This document shows positions 24,750 through 33,691 of a stretch of DNA of 64,000 bases, piece after piece. Source of the stretch: Phaeospirillum sp. (GTDB lineage Bacteria > Pseudomonadota > Alphaproteobacteria > Rhodospirillales > Magnetospirillaceae). Numbering within the stretch: the first letter of the stretch is position 1; each line of letters opens with the position of its first letter. The notes under the pieces were generated by a model. That model saw only the letters and a list, made by a program, of their open reading frames with translations. It had not been told where the DNA came from and did not search any database. The DNA lies in NCBI GenBank assembly GCA_030824585.1, contig JAVBXM010000242.1, positions 41,021 to 105,020 of the forward strand, read 5' to 3'. The translations under genes and the position numbers were made by a program.

Positions 24750-25412
24750 CTAATCGAAATAGATGAAGCCAAGATCGCCGTCATAGCCGGCCATCTGGCA
24801 AAACCACCGCCACTCTTTAGGCATGTAAAATGTTTCACATGTCAGCTGCCAGTAGAGCATATTGGCCTTCTCACGCTCATTCCGATAGCTTTCGACGCAT
24901 AGCCACTTGCCCCCCTTGCCCACTCGCTGCATCTCCTTCAACGCTGCCATCAGCTCAAAATTCAGTAGATTGTGGAAGGTGTTGATGGAGTAGACGAAAT
25001 CGAAATAGCCGTCAGGATAGGGCAGGCTGGTGCAGTTGCCCTGCCGCAGGAAAAGACGCATCTCCTCCTTAGCGTTGGCGATGCCATAGGCGGAGATGTC
25101 GAGACCCGCCACCTCGAGTCCCGGCACCACCTGAGTCAGCTCGTAGAGCAGGAAGGCCTTGCCGCAGCCGATATCGAGCACCCGCATCCCGGGCTTCAAG
25201 CCGTAATGGCGGGCGATGTCCTCGGCGATGGGCCGCCAGCGACCGTCATAGCGCATGCCGCCATAGCCGAAGCGACGATCGCCGTCCCAGTAGTCGAAGC
25301 CCCATTGCTTGGCGACCTCGGCACATTGGGCCTTGTCGTGCTCGACCACCCGCTGGACGTAATCGCGCTTGGTGGCCGCCTGATACTGGGCCAGGAAGTT
25401 GATCTCTGCCAT
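24750..25412 (-). CDS. Class I SAM-dependent methyltransferase
   Basis: A 220-residue methyltransferase: MRVLDIGCGKAFLLYEL is the SAM loop, VAGLDISAYGIANA the acidic strand-2 end, and YFDFVYSINTFHNL the motif IV region; a C-terminal YMPKEWRWFCQMAGY stretch probably covers the active site. The N-terminal ~60 residues (WGFDYWDGDRRFGYGG) are typical of a subfamily often next to radical SAM genes in sugar clusters. It follows the radical SAM/SPASM gene by 9 bp. Confidence 0.85.
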   Translation of the reverse strand: MAEINFLAQYQAATKRDYVQRVVEHDKAQCAEVAKQWGFDYWDGDRRFGYGGMRYDGRWRPIAEDIARHYGLKPGMRVLDIGCGKAFLLYELTQVVPGLEVAGLDISAYGIANAKEEMRLFLRQGNCTSLPYPDGYFDFVYSINTFHNLLNFELMAALKEMQRVGKGGKWLCVESYRNEREKANMLYWQLTCETFYMPKEWRWFCQMAGYDGDLGFIYFD

Positions 25413-25421
25413 GGAACGCCT

Positions 25422-26486
25422 TCAGACAAACATGCCGTGATCGGGGTCGAGCGCCAAATATTCCAGGATCGCCAAATTCTTGGTGTGTGTGACGCAGTGG
25501 TGGCGGCATTCGCTCGACGGGTCGAAGCCGTGCAGCCGCTCCCGATTCTCGGGGGAGAACCAGAACTCCTTGAACCGCCGCCCCACCAGCGAACCCAGCT
25601 TGCCGCTGGCGGTATAGGCCTTGTCCTGGCAGGTGTAGACGCATTGATCCCCGCCGATGACGGTCAGGAATTGCAGGAAAGGACACGACGTATAGCCCTT
25701 CTCAAACCGCTCCTCGGTCTCGTGATAGTGGTTCAGGACCTCAAAGGACGGGGTTTCCAGAGTCTTGGCTTCATCGATCTGCGCCGTCACCGCCGCCATC
25801 AGTGCCCGGTGGTAAAGGTTGTTGGCGTGAACGTCGTTGGCCACCACCGCCGCTGACAGCTTGACGTGGTTGACACCCACGTCACGGAACAGCTTGCAGA
25901 TTTCGGCGATGCGCTGGTGGTTTTCCTGCCCGACGATCAGCGAGACGCCCAGCACGCAAGTGGTGCCGGTGGCAACAAAGGCCCGCATGTTGTCCAAAAG
26001 GCGGGTGAACTCGCCATCCTTGGCGCCGCGCGACGCCATGTAGCTGGCATCGTCCCAGGCATCCACCGAGACGCGCACCCAGGTGGCATGGCGGGCCAGC
26101 GCCTCGCCGACCCGACCCTTGAGATTGGAACCGTTGGTCAGGGTGGCCACCTTGACGCCGCCGGCCGCCAGCCGCTCGATCACCGTGGGCAGGAGCTTGT
26201 ACAGCAAGGGCTCGCCGCCGCCGGAGAAGGTCACCGCCTTGACCCCCATTTCCAGCACGTCCTCGACGATTTCCATCATCTTGGCCTCGGGGATGGAATC
26301 CCCCTCGTCCATGTCCTCGCCCAGCTTGAGGTCGTCGGTGCGATAGGCGCAGTACCAGCAATTATGGTTGCAGCGGTTGGTGGGCTTGATCCGGATATGG
26401 ACCGGCGCCACCACCGCGCCGCTGCGCAGCGCTTCCAGGCGGTCGGAAAACCGCAGGAACTTCAGCGAGCTGTAGAGGGTTGCCAT
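25422..26486 (-). CDS. Radical SAM/SPASM-type enzyme
   Basis: A 354-residue radical SAM enzyme with Cys39, Cys43 and Cys46 in CNHNCWYCAYR and the SAM-contacting TFSGGGEPLLY. The C-terminal cysteine set (SCPFLQF, QCVYTCQDKAY, ECRHHC) looks like a SPASM or twitch auxiliary cluster domain. Relatives act on peptides or, in glycan clusters, on sugar derivatives. Between a methyltransferase and the LIC12192-like gene, carbohydrate modification is the better guess. The start at 26486 lies 25 bp inside the end of the upstream gene. Confidence 0.85.
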   Translation of the reverse strand: MATLYSSLKFLRFSDRLEALRSGAVVAPVHIRIKPTNRCNHNCWYCAYRTDDLKLGEDMDEGDSIPEAKMMEIVEDVLEMGVKAVTFSGGGEPLLYKLLPTVIERLAAGGVKVATLTNGSNLKGRVGEALARHATWVRVSVDAWDDASYMASRGAKDGEFTRLLDNMRAFVATGTTCVLGVSLIVGQENHQRIAEICKLFRDVGVNHVKLSAAVVANDVHANNLYHRALMAAVTAQIDEAKTLETPSFEVLNHYHETEERFEKGYTSCPFLQFLTVIGGDQCVYTCQDKAYTASGKLGSLVGRRFKEFWFSPENRERLHGFDPSSECRHHCVTHTKNLAILEYLALDPDHGMFV

Positions 26487-26866
26487 TCTGATTCCTTCAT
26501 CACGGTCCGTGCCGTCCAGATATCCTCGACCCGACTGAACTCCTGGTCGCCGTGGACGGCCAGTCCCTCCAGCGCGAAATGGAGCGATCCGCCCGCCGCC
26601 CGCACCCGATGCCAGATCGCGGCCCGCCGAGCGGCATCGCCGGGCAGCATGAACAGGCTGAAACAGATGATGCCGTCCAGACGGGGCAGTTCATCCAGCA
26701 CCTGCTCGAAGATCATGAAGCAGTCCGGCATGGCGTATTCGGTGGCCGACAGGGCGAAGGTCAGACCGCGCCGCCAGGCATAGTCGCGCACCACCAGGTT
26801 CTGCACATGCTGCGGCGTACGCTCGCCCATGACCGGCCGGCTGGCAATGTAGCCGCGATAGGCCAT
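26462..26866 (-). CDS. Sporadic carbohydrate cluster protein, LIC12192-like
   Basis: A 134-residue protein, MAYRGYIASRPVMGERTPQ then QNLVVRDYA and a central LDGIICFSLFMLP. It matches my memory of the LIC12192 family, a small protein of unknown function found only in scattered carbohydrate clusters of Leptospira and a few other bacteria, next to a 2OG-oxygenase and split transketolase as here. The much longer frame upstream is a shadow of other genes. ATG 26866 overlaps the oxygenase stop as TGATG. Function unknown. Confidence 0.75.
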   Translation of the reverse strand: MAYRGYIASRPVMGERTPQHVQNLVVRDYAWRRGLTFALSATEYAMPDCFMIFEQVLDELPRLDGIICFSLFMLPGDAARRAAIWHRVRAAGGSLHFALEGLAVHGDQEFSRVEDIWTARTVMKESEWQPSTAR

Positions 26867-27675
26867 CAGCCCCCCATCCCCGGCAGCCGATAGGCGGCCC
26901 CCAGCCGCGTCGCGGGGCGCATGGTGATGGGCTCGAAGAACTCGCCCAGCCGCTTGTCGGCGTAAGGCGTGAACAGGCCCTTGAAGCGGCAGTTGAACGA
27001 CCAGCGGGTCGCCGGCTCGGTATTGACCCGGTTGCCGTGCATCAGGTTCTGGGAGAACAGCAGGGCCTGGCCGTACTCCAGTTCCAGCCATGTCAGATCG
27101 GACTCGATGGCATGAAACAGATCCTCGGCCGAGGGATGCTCGGCCATGCGGGGGGCATGGCGGGCATCGGCCTCGGGCGGCAGCAGAAACATACCCATGC
27201 TGCCCCGGCAAGTGACCAGCGGCAGCCACAGCACCACCTCGTAGCTCGAGTCGCCGTTCCAGACATCGGCATGAACCGGCAGCAGCGACGAGGAATCGCC
27301 AGGCAGCTGGATCGACAGGTTCAGCCGCAACTGCATGGCCAGCTCGTTGCCCACCAGGCTTTCGATGGCGCGGCGGGCGGTCGCAAAATAGCAGGGACGG
27401 GCCCAGGGCTCGGCGTTGATGCCGTCGATCACCGCCAGACGCAGGGCGTTCAGCCCTTGGGCATCCACATGCCGGTGGATGGTTTCGAGGAAGGCGGACA
27501 AATCGGCCGGTCGGGCCAGGCCGAGATGGGCGGCAGCCAGTCGTGCCACCCGTTCCCGCAGGCGATCCAGGGCCGCCGGGTCCTCCACCGGCAGGACCAC
27601 GTGCCCGTCGGTCAGAAAGCGCTCGCCAAGCGCCAAATCGTCCATTGTCGCGAACTCGGTCCGCTGCCGGTTCAT
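26866..27675 (-). CDS. Sporadic carbohydrate cluster 2OG-Fe(II) oxygenase-like protein
   Basis: A 269-residue protein with a phytanoyl-CoA dioxygenase-type jelly roll. An iron-binding H-x-D is visible in LPVHADVWNGDSSYE, a distal histidine in QNLMHGNRVNTEP, and an arginine for 2-oxoglutarate in TRWSFNCRFKG. It would hydroxylate or otherwise oxidise a sugar intermediate. It overlaps the transketolase subunit upstream by one base (TGATG; a GTG one codon earlier is also possible) and the LIC12192-like gene downstream by one base, so the three form a tight set. Confidence 0.75.
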   Translation of the reverse strand: MNRQRTEFATMDDLALGERFLTDGHVVLPVEDPAALDRLRERVARLAAAHLGLARPADLSAFLETIHRHVDAQGLNALRLAVIDGINAEPWARPCYFATARRAIESLVGNELAMQLRLNLSIQLPGDSSSLLPVHADVWNGDSSYEVVLWLPLVTCRGSMGMFLLPPEADARHAPRMAEHPSAEDLFHAIESDLTWLELEYGQALLFSQNLMHGNRVNTEPATRWSFNCRFKGLFTPYADKRLGEFFEPITMRPATRLGAAYRLPGMGG

Positions 27676-28592
27676 CACCGTCCCAGGGCCGCCTTGACGG
27701 TATCGGCCAGCTGTTCGGGCTGCAATCCCGCTTCGGCCAGGAGGTCGTCCTGGGAGCCGTAGTTCTTGGTGAAGGCATCGGCCAGACCCAGGCGCTTGAC
27801 CACCGGCAGCGCCCCGCCGGCATCGATCAGCACCTCGGCGATGGCCGTCCCCAGCCCGCCGTTGACCACGTGCTCTTCGACTGTCACCAGCAGCTTAGCG
27901 GCCCGGGCTGCCTCGAGAACTACCTGGATATCCAGGGGCTTGACGGTCGGCACATGCAGCACGCCGCAGCCGATGCCGGCGGTCTTCAAGAGATCGGCGG
28001 CGCGCAGGCAGCGCTCGGTCATCACGCCGGTGGAGACCAGAATCACCTCGGCCTTGGGCCGGATCCACGCGGCCCGCCCCAGGGCGAACCCCGTCTGCTC
28101 CACCACCGGATCGCCGCCCTTGCCGAAGCGCACATACATGGGCCCGGGCAGATCTAGCGATGCCGCCATGACCCGCTTCATCTCCTCGGCATCGGAGGGG
28201 GCGACCACCGTCATGTTGGGCAGAGCGCGCATGATCGCCATGTCCTCAATGGCCAAATGGGTCGGCCCCAGGGGGGCATAGACCATACCACCGCCGCTGG
28301 CCAGCAGGCGGACCGGCAGCTTGTGCAGGCACAGATCAACCGCCACCTGCTCGAAACAGCGGCGGGTCAAAAAGGTGGCGATGGTGTTGACGTAGGGGAT
28401 AAACCCCTCCATGGCCAAGCCTGCGGCCATGCCGATGATGTTCTGCTCGGCCACCCCTTCCATGAAGAAGCGCTCGGGCATCTCCTTCTTCATGGCATTG
28501 AGAGTACCGACGCCAAGATCGGAGCCCACGAACACCACCCGCTTGTCCCGGCGAGCCAGCTCATGAACCATGTCCAGGGAGGTCTTGCGCAT
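27675..28592 (-). CDS. Transketolase-like, C-terminal subunit
   Basis: A 305-residue protein covering the pyrimidine-binding and C-terminal domains of transketolase/DXP synthase: FMEGVAEQNIIGMAAGLA contains the conserved glutamate that activates thiamine diphosphate; GPTHLAIEDMAIMRALPNMTVV and VTVEEHVVNGGLG follow. It pairs with the N-terminal subunit encoded immediately upstream (1-bp TGATG overlap). Split transketolases in sugar clusters are thought to move a two-carbon unit onto a sugar or make a branched or chain-altered sugar. Confidence 0.88.
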   Translation of the reverse strand: MRKTSLDMVHELARRDKRVVFVGSDLGVGTLNAMKKEMPERFFMEGVAEQNIIGMAAGLAMEGFIPYVNTIATFLTRRCFEQVAVDLCLHKLPVRLLASGGGMVYAPLGPTHLAIEDMAIMRALPNMTVVAPSDAEEMKRVMAASLDLPGPMYVRFGKGGDPVVEQTGFALGRAAWIRPKAEVILVSTGVMTERCLRAADLLKTAGIGCGVLHVPTVKPLDIQVVLEAARAAKLLVTVEEHVVNGGLGTAIAEVLIDAGGALPVVKRLGLADAFTKNYGSQDDLLAEAGLQPEQLADTVKAALGR

Positions 28593-29419
28593 CAGAGGCT
28601 CTCCAGCGCGGCATACATAGCGGCAATCTCGGGGGCGGGGATGTTGGACTTGTGGTGCCATTTGGGGTCGTTCTCGGCGAACGGCACACCGCGCCCCTTG
28701 ACCGTATGGCAGATCACCGCCGTGGGGCGGCCCTCACCGTCGGCGGAGGACAGCACCCGGCGCAGCGCCTCCACGTCGTGACCGTTCACCTCCTCGACCG
28801 CGAAGCCGAAGGCGCGCCACTTGTCGGCCAGCGGCTCCAGCGGCTGGACCTCGGAGACGAAGCCGTAGGACTGGATCTTGTTGTAATCCACCAGGGCAGT
28901 CAAGTTGGCGAGGCCGTGCTTGCCCGCCGCCATGGCCGCCTCCCACACCGAACCTTCGTTAATCTCGCCGTCGCCCATGGCGACAAATACCCGGGCGGCC
29001 GAGTCCTTGATGCGCAGGCCGAGAGCCATGCCGACGCCGATGGACAGGCCGTGGCCTAGCGCACCGGTGGACGCCTCGACGCCGGGGATCTTACCCGCCT
29101 CGGGATGGCCGCCCAGATAGCTGCCGTTACGGCAAAAGCGCGCCAGTTCGGCCTCGGGGAAATAGCCCTTGTCGGCCAGAATGGCGTAAAGCGCCAGACA
29201 GCCGTGGCCCTTGGACAGGATGAAACGGTCGCGACCCTCCCAGCGGGGCTCAGCCGAGCGATGGCTCATCACGTCGTCATAGAGCACCCGCACGACCTCG
29301 ATCAGCGACAGGGACGAGCCGAGATGGCCGCGGCCGCCACCGTCCAGCGCCTGGATCACCAGCCGGCGCAAACGCATGGAGCGTTCGTCGAGGGCCGGCG
29401 AAGGGACCGCATGAGTCAT
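28592..29419 (-). CDS. Transketolase-like, N-terminal (ThDP-binding) subunit
   Basis: A 275-residue subunit with the thiamine diphosphate/Mg motif GDGEINEGSVWEAA...LVDYN, the HLGSSLSLIEVV start and the GALGHGLSIGVGMAL loop. Together with the next gene it makes up one transketolase-like enzyme. ATG 29419 is chosen over the long upstream frame because it gives the family's usual N-terminus. The pair is unlikely to be the housekeeping enzyme, which is normally a single chain. Confidence 0.9.
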   Translation of the reverse strand: MTHAVPSPALDERSMRLRRLVIQALDGGGRGHLGSSLSLIEVVRVLYDDVMSHRSAEPRWEGRDRFILSKGHGCLALYAILADKGYFPEAELARFCRNGSYLGGHPEAGKIPGVEASTGALGHGLSIGVGMALGLRIKDSAARVFVAMGDGEINEGSVWEAAMAAGKHGLANLTALVDYNKIQSYGFVSEVQPLEPLADKWRAFGFAVEEVNGHDVEALRRVLSSADGEGRPTAVICHTVKGRGVPFAENDPKWHHKSNIPAPEIAAMYAALESL

Positions 29420-29447
29420 GGTTGGGCTCCGCAAAAGTGAAGAGGGT

Positions 29448-30506
29448 TCATAATATGAACACGGCTTCGCCGTCAATGTCCAAGCCGCCGGCCGCCACGG
29501 CGACAAACCGCTTCGCCTTGGCCAACTGCACCCGCAGGACCATTTCCCGCTCCGCCCCGGTAGCGAAGGCCAGGCGGGCCCAGCGCTCGGGCAGGAAGGG
29601 ATTGAGGACGATCAGCGCCCACCGCAGGGCATAAAGCGGCAGCAGGATCTCCAGGCGATGGGCGAAGCTCGCGTCGCCGCCGAAGATGGCCAGGACCGCC
29701 GCTCGGAATGCGGCGCGCTCCGCCCCATTCAGCGCCATTCCCGGATGAAGGAGGGTGTCGGCTGCCAGCTTGACCGGATCGTCCCAGCCGAAATACTCGA
29801 AATCGAGAAAGGTAAGGTCGCCATCGGCGCGGCGCAGGGCGTTGTGGGTGCCGAAGTCCGACGGGCTGAGGCTCCGCCGCTCGGACGCCAGATTGGCGCC
29901 GAAATCCCAGCCACGCCCGGCATATTCGGCGCGCGCCCTCTCCGCCGCCGACGCCACCGCCGGGCCGAGCCCCTGGGCCAGGAACGACGCCACCTGGAAG
30001 TCGGCCTCGCCGGCGCCGCTGTTCAGGCGGGTGAGGCGCCTGTCCAACTGGGACGTCAATTCCCCCGCCGACAGGCAGGCCTCGGAGGCCAGGGGCAGGG
30101 TGGCCGCCTCCGGTCGGGATGCCAGATCCCGCAGAATGGCGACGAAGTTCGCCAATCGTGCCATGTCGCCCGGTTGCCGCGTCGTCGGCGGCCGGCCTTC
30201 GATCCAGCCGTAGACCGCCACACCTGCCTGCGCGTCGGCGGCGATGGCCCTCGGCACATTGGAAACGCCGCATTCCCCCAGAAAGCGGAGAGCGGCGAAC
30301 TCGGCGGCCAGCCGATCGCGAGTATCGCCCGGATGGCGGAAATAGCACTTCACCGCTAACGAGCCGCCCGGGATCTCGGCCCGGTACAGCCGGTTGTTGC
30401 CGCCCTGGCCGCCGCGCGTCATGCCCGACACCGCCAAGCCGGTCAGCCGCCGCACCAGCGCCGCCAGCGCGGCGGTATCCTCAGGCGGCGGGGAAGACGG
30501 CGTCAT
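29448..30506 (-). CDS. APH/choline-kinase-fold phosphotransferase
   Basis: A 352-residue kinase-like protein. The N-lobe has a glycine-rich GGQGGNNRLYRAE and SLAVKCYF lysine strand; the C-lobe has LSPSDFGTHNAL (catalytic Asp region) and FLDFEYFGWDDP (metal Asp). In a carbohydrate cluster it probably phosphorylates a free sugar or polyol. ATG 30506 gives a 26-bp overlap with the HAD gene; the frame is open to 30536. The catalytic loop has Ser-Asp-Phe where many APH enzymes have His-Gly-Asp, so activity deserves caution. Confidence 0.75.
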   Translation of the reverse strand: MTPSSPPPEDTAALAALVRRLTGLAVSGMTRGGQGGNNRLYRAEIPGGSLAVKCYFRHPGDTRDRLAAEFAALRFLGECGVSNVPRAIAADAQAGVAVYGWIEGRPPTTRQPGDMARLANFVAILRDLASRPEAATLPLASEACLSAGELTSQLDRRLTRLNSGAGEADFQVASFLAQGLGPAVASAAERARAEYAGRGWDFGANLASERRSLSPSDFGTHNALRRADGDLTFLDFEYFGWDDPVKLAADTLLHPGMALNGAERAAFRAAVLAIFGGDASFAHRLEILLPLYALRWALIVLNPFLPERWARLAFATGAEREMVLRVQLAKAKRFVAVAAGGLDIDGEAVFIL

Positions 30507-31092
30507 GAATCTCGGCCCAGCCGGGATAGCTGGCAAACGGCCCGTGGCCGAGGCCGGCGGCCGCCCCGGCCAGATGCAGGCGCCGGCAAGCCGCGGGAAA
30601 GCCAGGGTCCAGGAACACTTCCTCCAGGTCGTCGATGAAGACGCCGCAGCCCAAGGCGCCGATGCGGGCGATCTTGCCCTCGCGGGTCGGTTCGAAGAAC
30701 GCCTCCGCCACCGCGAAACCCGCCGGGTCGAAGAAGCCCTTGGCCGTCATCCAGGTGCGGGCGGCATCGTGCAGCCGGGTACGGGTGGGATCGAAATGGC
30801 CGAATTCGGTCTTGTGGCTGACCACCACCACCCGAAAGCCCTCGGTCCGGCAGCGGGCGAGGAAGCGAGCGGCACCGTCGATCATCTCCGCCTCGGGCAT
30901 ACGCAGACCATAGACCTCGCCTTGCAGTTCCATCCACTTGCGCTCGCCGTCCGCCAGGCCGCGAAGCGTGTCGCGGATCTCGCGCTTGCCGCCAAGGCTC
31001 GCGGCCGGCAGCCAGCCGCGAGCCTTGGCGGCGGCCACGAAGACGTGATCGTAGCCGGCCAGGGTATTGTCGAAATCGATGCCGATCAGCAC
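30481..31092 (-). CDS. HAD-superfamily hydrolase
   Basis: A 203-residue protein with HAD motif I as DFDNTLAGY at the N-terminus, motif II near VVVSHKTEFGH and an acidic motif IV in FIDDLEEV. The insert between motifs (ERKWMELQGEVYGLRMPEAEM) may define the substrate cap. A sugar phosphatase is likely, comparable in place to GmhB in heptose pathways since an HldE-like gene lies two genes upstream. The start is GTG 31092. Confidence 0.75.
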   Translation of the reverse strand: MLIGIDFDNTLAGYDHVFVAAAKARGWLPAASLGGKREIRDTLRGLADGERKWMELQGEVYGLRMPEAEMIDGAARFLARCRTEGFRVVVVSHKTEFGHFDPTRTRLHDAARTWMTAKGFFDPAGFAVAEAFFEPTREGKIARIGALGCGVFIDDLEEVFLDPGFPAACRRLHLAGAAAGLGHGPFASYPGWAEIHDAVFPAA

Positions 31093-31102
31093 CGGGCGCC
31101 CC

Positions 31103-32095
31103 CTATTTCAGGCTCACCTGCTGCATGCGCTTGATGTTGAAGTAAAGGGGGTTATTCAGCGGGTCGACCAGCTTACCCGTCTTCATGGCGTCCACCAGGC
31201 CCCGCACCGCGTCCTCGATGGTGTATTTCAGCTCGAAGCCGATCTCGTCGCGGATCTTCTTGCCCGACACGTGGTAGGAGCGGGGATCGTTGGTGGGCAG
31301 AGTCTCGATTTCCACCTGGCCCACCACCTTGCGCACGATTTCCGCCAGTTCGGAAATGGGGAAGTTGGTGTCACCGGCATTCCAGATCTTGCCGTCGATC
31401 TTCTCGGCGGGCTGCTGCAGCAGATGCAGGTAACAGCGCACCATGTCGTCGATATGGATGTTGGGACGCTTCTGCGGGCCGCCGGTGACGCGGATCTTGC
31501 CGTTGTTGACCGCCTGATTGGTGAAGATGTTGACCACCACGTCCAGGCGCTGGCGCTTAGCATAGCCGCACACCGTCGAGGGGCGGATGGTGCACACGGC
31601 GAACCCGGGCTGGCGCTCGGCTTCCAACTCCTGCTCGCACAGGGCCTTGAACTTTGAGTAATCGGTCAAGGGCTCCAGCGGCAGATCCTCGGTGACCTCC
31701 GGCTCGTCCTTGACGCCGTAGACCGAGGACGACGAGGCATAGATGAACCGTTTCACGCCCGCCGCCTTGGCCGCCCGGACCATGGGGCGGAAAGCCTCGT
31801 AGTTGATGCTGCGGCCCAGATTGGGGTCGAGATCATAGGAAGGGTCGTTGGAGATACAGGCGAGGTGAATGACGCAGTCACAGCCCGTCAAGGCATCCTC
31901 GACCACCTTGATGTCGCGGATGTCACCCTTGACCTCGCGCAGATTGGAGCCGCGCAGATCGGCGAACAGATCCTCGCCATAGAGGTAAAGGTCGAGGACG
32001 GTGACCTTGTGACCCTCGGCCAGCAGCTTGGGCACCAGGGCGCTGCCCACATAGCCGGCCCCGCCGGTCACCAATACGTTCCAGGTCTCAGTCAT
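31103..32095 (-). CDS. NAD-dependent nucleotide-sugar epimerase/dehydratase (SDR)
   Basis: A 330-residue extended SDR: LVTGGAGYVGSALVP, YASSSSVYGVKDEPEV and TDYSKFKALCE (Y-x3-K), with a PNIHIDDMVRCYLHLL C-terminal region. ATG 32095 has AAGGA about ten bases before it; a GTG at 32119 overlaps the HldE-like stop as GTGA and is the alternative. After the adenylyltransferase-kinase gene, it may epimerise or reduce the activated sugar, as HldD does with ADP-heptose, though HldD identity is not supported. Confidence 0.82.
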   Translation of the reverse strand: MTETWNVLVTGGAGYVGSALVPKLLAEGHKVTVLDLYLYGEDLFADLRGSNLREVKGDIRDIKVVEDALTGCDCVIHLACISNDPSYDLDPNLGRSINYEAFRPMVRAAKAAGVKRFIYASSSSVYGVKDEPEVTEDLPLEPLTDYSKFKALCEQELEAERQPGFAVCTIRPSTVCGYAKRQRLDVVVNIFTNQAVNNGKIRVTGGPQKRPNIHIDDMVRCYLHLLQQPAEKIDGKIWNAGDTNFPISELAEIVRKVVGQVEIETLPTNDPRSYHVSGKKIRDEIGFELKYTIEDAVRGLVDAMKTGKLVDPLNNPLYFNIKRMQQVSLK

Positions 32096-32115
32096 TCTTT
32101 GGGCTTCCTTGACGG

Positions 32116-33672
32116 TCACTTCAACAGGGCGGTGACGAACTTCACCAGCGGCACTTTTTCCACGGACTTGCGGTGGCCGACGATCCCCACCTTCATGGCC
32201 CCGGCGGCATTGCCGACGAAACCCACATGTTCCATGGAGCCGCCCGCCGCCGCCAGCGGGCTGGTCACCGCCAGAAAGGCGTCACCGGCGCCCACCGTGT
32301 CCACCACTTGCTTGGTGAAGGCGGGAATGCGGTGCATATCACCGCCCCGCTGCCAGGCGTAACAGCCGTGCGAGCCGTGGGTCACAATGAGGCGCGAGCA
32401 ATCCACCCTGGACGGCAGCCTGGTTCCCACCACCTCACCGATATCGGAAAATTTCTCGCCGGTGGCCAGCCGGGCCTCGGGCGCGTCAATGCAGATGTAA
32501 TCGGCCTTGGGATACTTGGTGATCAGGTTGTAGCCGAAATTGCCGCTGTTGGTCTGGGTGTTGACCGCCAGGAAGCGGGCGTGCTTGACCAGGGCGTCAA
32601 TGGTGGTAGGCCCGATCAGGCCGTGCCCGAAATCGGTGACGATCACCACGTCGAATTCCGGAGCGCGCTCGGCGATCAGCCGGTCCAGCCTGGCCACTTC
32701 CGCCGTCTCCAGCGGAGCATCCTTCATGAAGTAGACCTCGAACAGCTTGCGCATGTAGCTGGGTTCGACGTAGCGGGTCTTACGGGTGGTCGGACGGCCC
32801 GCCATGGGGACAGTCGTCAACCGGACGTTGTCGCGCAGATGGGAGCGGATGAACGCCTCGTCATCGGTCTCGCCGCCCAGGCCGGTGATGATCTCCACCT
32901 CGCGACAGAAGGTCGCCACGTGATTAGCGGCGGCGATGACCCCGCCGGCATATTCCTCGCTGCCCCGCGACAGGGTGGCGATGATGTTTTCCTTCTGCGC
33001 CTTGCCCTGCGGCGATACGAAATGATACTCGTCGATGATGGTGTCGCCGACCAGCAGCACCTTCATGTCGGCAACCTTCTCGATCAGCTCGAGGATTTGG
33101 GGCAGGGCATCGCGTTCGCGCAGCGAATTCAGGCAATCGCGCAAGGGCGGGTCGTAGACATCCAGATAGCGGTTGATCAGCGTCGACGAACTGAAGGTGA
33201 TATCCTTGGTGAAGACGATCCGGCCGCCGTGGCGCTCGACCACCTCGCGCTCGGAATTGATCTTGCCGGTGATATCCTCTTCCGGATTCTCATAATCGCT
33301 GCCCTTGACGTAGATATCGGGCTTGATGGCGTCCAGCACGCTTTCGGCACTGGGACCATGGTTGACGCCGACGCCGTCGACACAGCTGAGGGCGGCCAGC
33401 ATTTCCGCCCGCATGTTCTCGGGAAAGATGGGACGGCCCGGCCCCTTGTTGACGAAGCGATCCGCCGTCAGGGTGACGAACAGCACGTCACCCTCGCGCC
33501 GCGCCGCCTCCACATGGCGGACATGGCCCAGATGGACCAGATCGAAGACGCCATGGCAAAGCACCACGGTCTTGCCTTTCGCTCGGGCCTGGGCGGCCTG
33601 CGCCGCCAAAGACTCGATGGACCGCACCTTCTCGTGGGCGGCGAGCGGCGAGGAGGAGTTTTCGTTACTCAT
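32116..33672 (-). CDS. Bifunctional sugar-phosphate adenylyl/cytidylyltransferase + PfkB kinase (HldE-like, reversed domain order)
   Basis: A 518-residue fusion. Residues about 30-170 are a nucleotidyltransferase (HGVFDLVHLGH, the HxGH at 47-50, and KPDIYVKGSDYENPEE). Residues about 205-518 are a ribokinase/PfkB-type kinase (VLLVGDTIIDEYHF, EYAGGVIAAANHV, DTVGAGDAFLA). E. coli HldE has the kinase first, so the order is reversed here. It would phosphorylate C1 of a sugar phosphate and activate it with a nucleotide, as in ADP- or GDP-heptose synthesis. GmhA at 62 kb could supply sedoheptulose-derived substrate. Confidence 0.85.
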   Translation of the reverse strand: MSNENSSSPLAAHEKVRSIESLAAQAAQARAKGKTVVLCHGVFDLVHLGHVRHVEAARREGDVLFVTLTADRFVNKGPGRPIFPENMRAEMLAALSCVDGVGVNHGPSAESVLDAIKPDIYVKGSDYENPEEDITGKINSEREVVERHGGRIVFTKDITFSSSTLINRYLDVYDPPLRDCLNSLRERDALPQILELIEKVADMKVLLVGDTIIDEYHFVSPQGKAQKENIIATLSRGSEEYAGGVIAAANHVATFCREVEIITGLGGETDDEAFIRSHLRDNVRLTTVPMAGRPTTRKTRYVEPSYMRKLFEVYFMKDAPLETAEVARLDRLIAERAPEFDVVIVTDFGHGLIGPTTIDALVKHARFLAVNTQTNSGNFGYNLITKYPKADYICIDAPEARLATGEKFSDIGEVVGTRLPSRVDCSRLIVTHGSHGCYAWQRGGDMHRIPAFTKQVVDTVGAGDAFLAVTSPLAAAGGSMEHVGFVGNAAGAMKVGIVGHRKSVEKVPLVKFVTALLK

Positions 33673-33691
33673 GTGCGCTAATCTCTAACTG

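Noticed and set aside
32173..33681. A 502-codon plus-strand frame opposite the HldE-like gene
   Set aside because: The minus strand has HxGH and GAGDAF motifs; the plus frame has none and only exists because stop codons are rare in this base composition.
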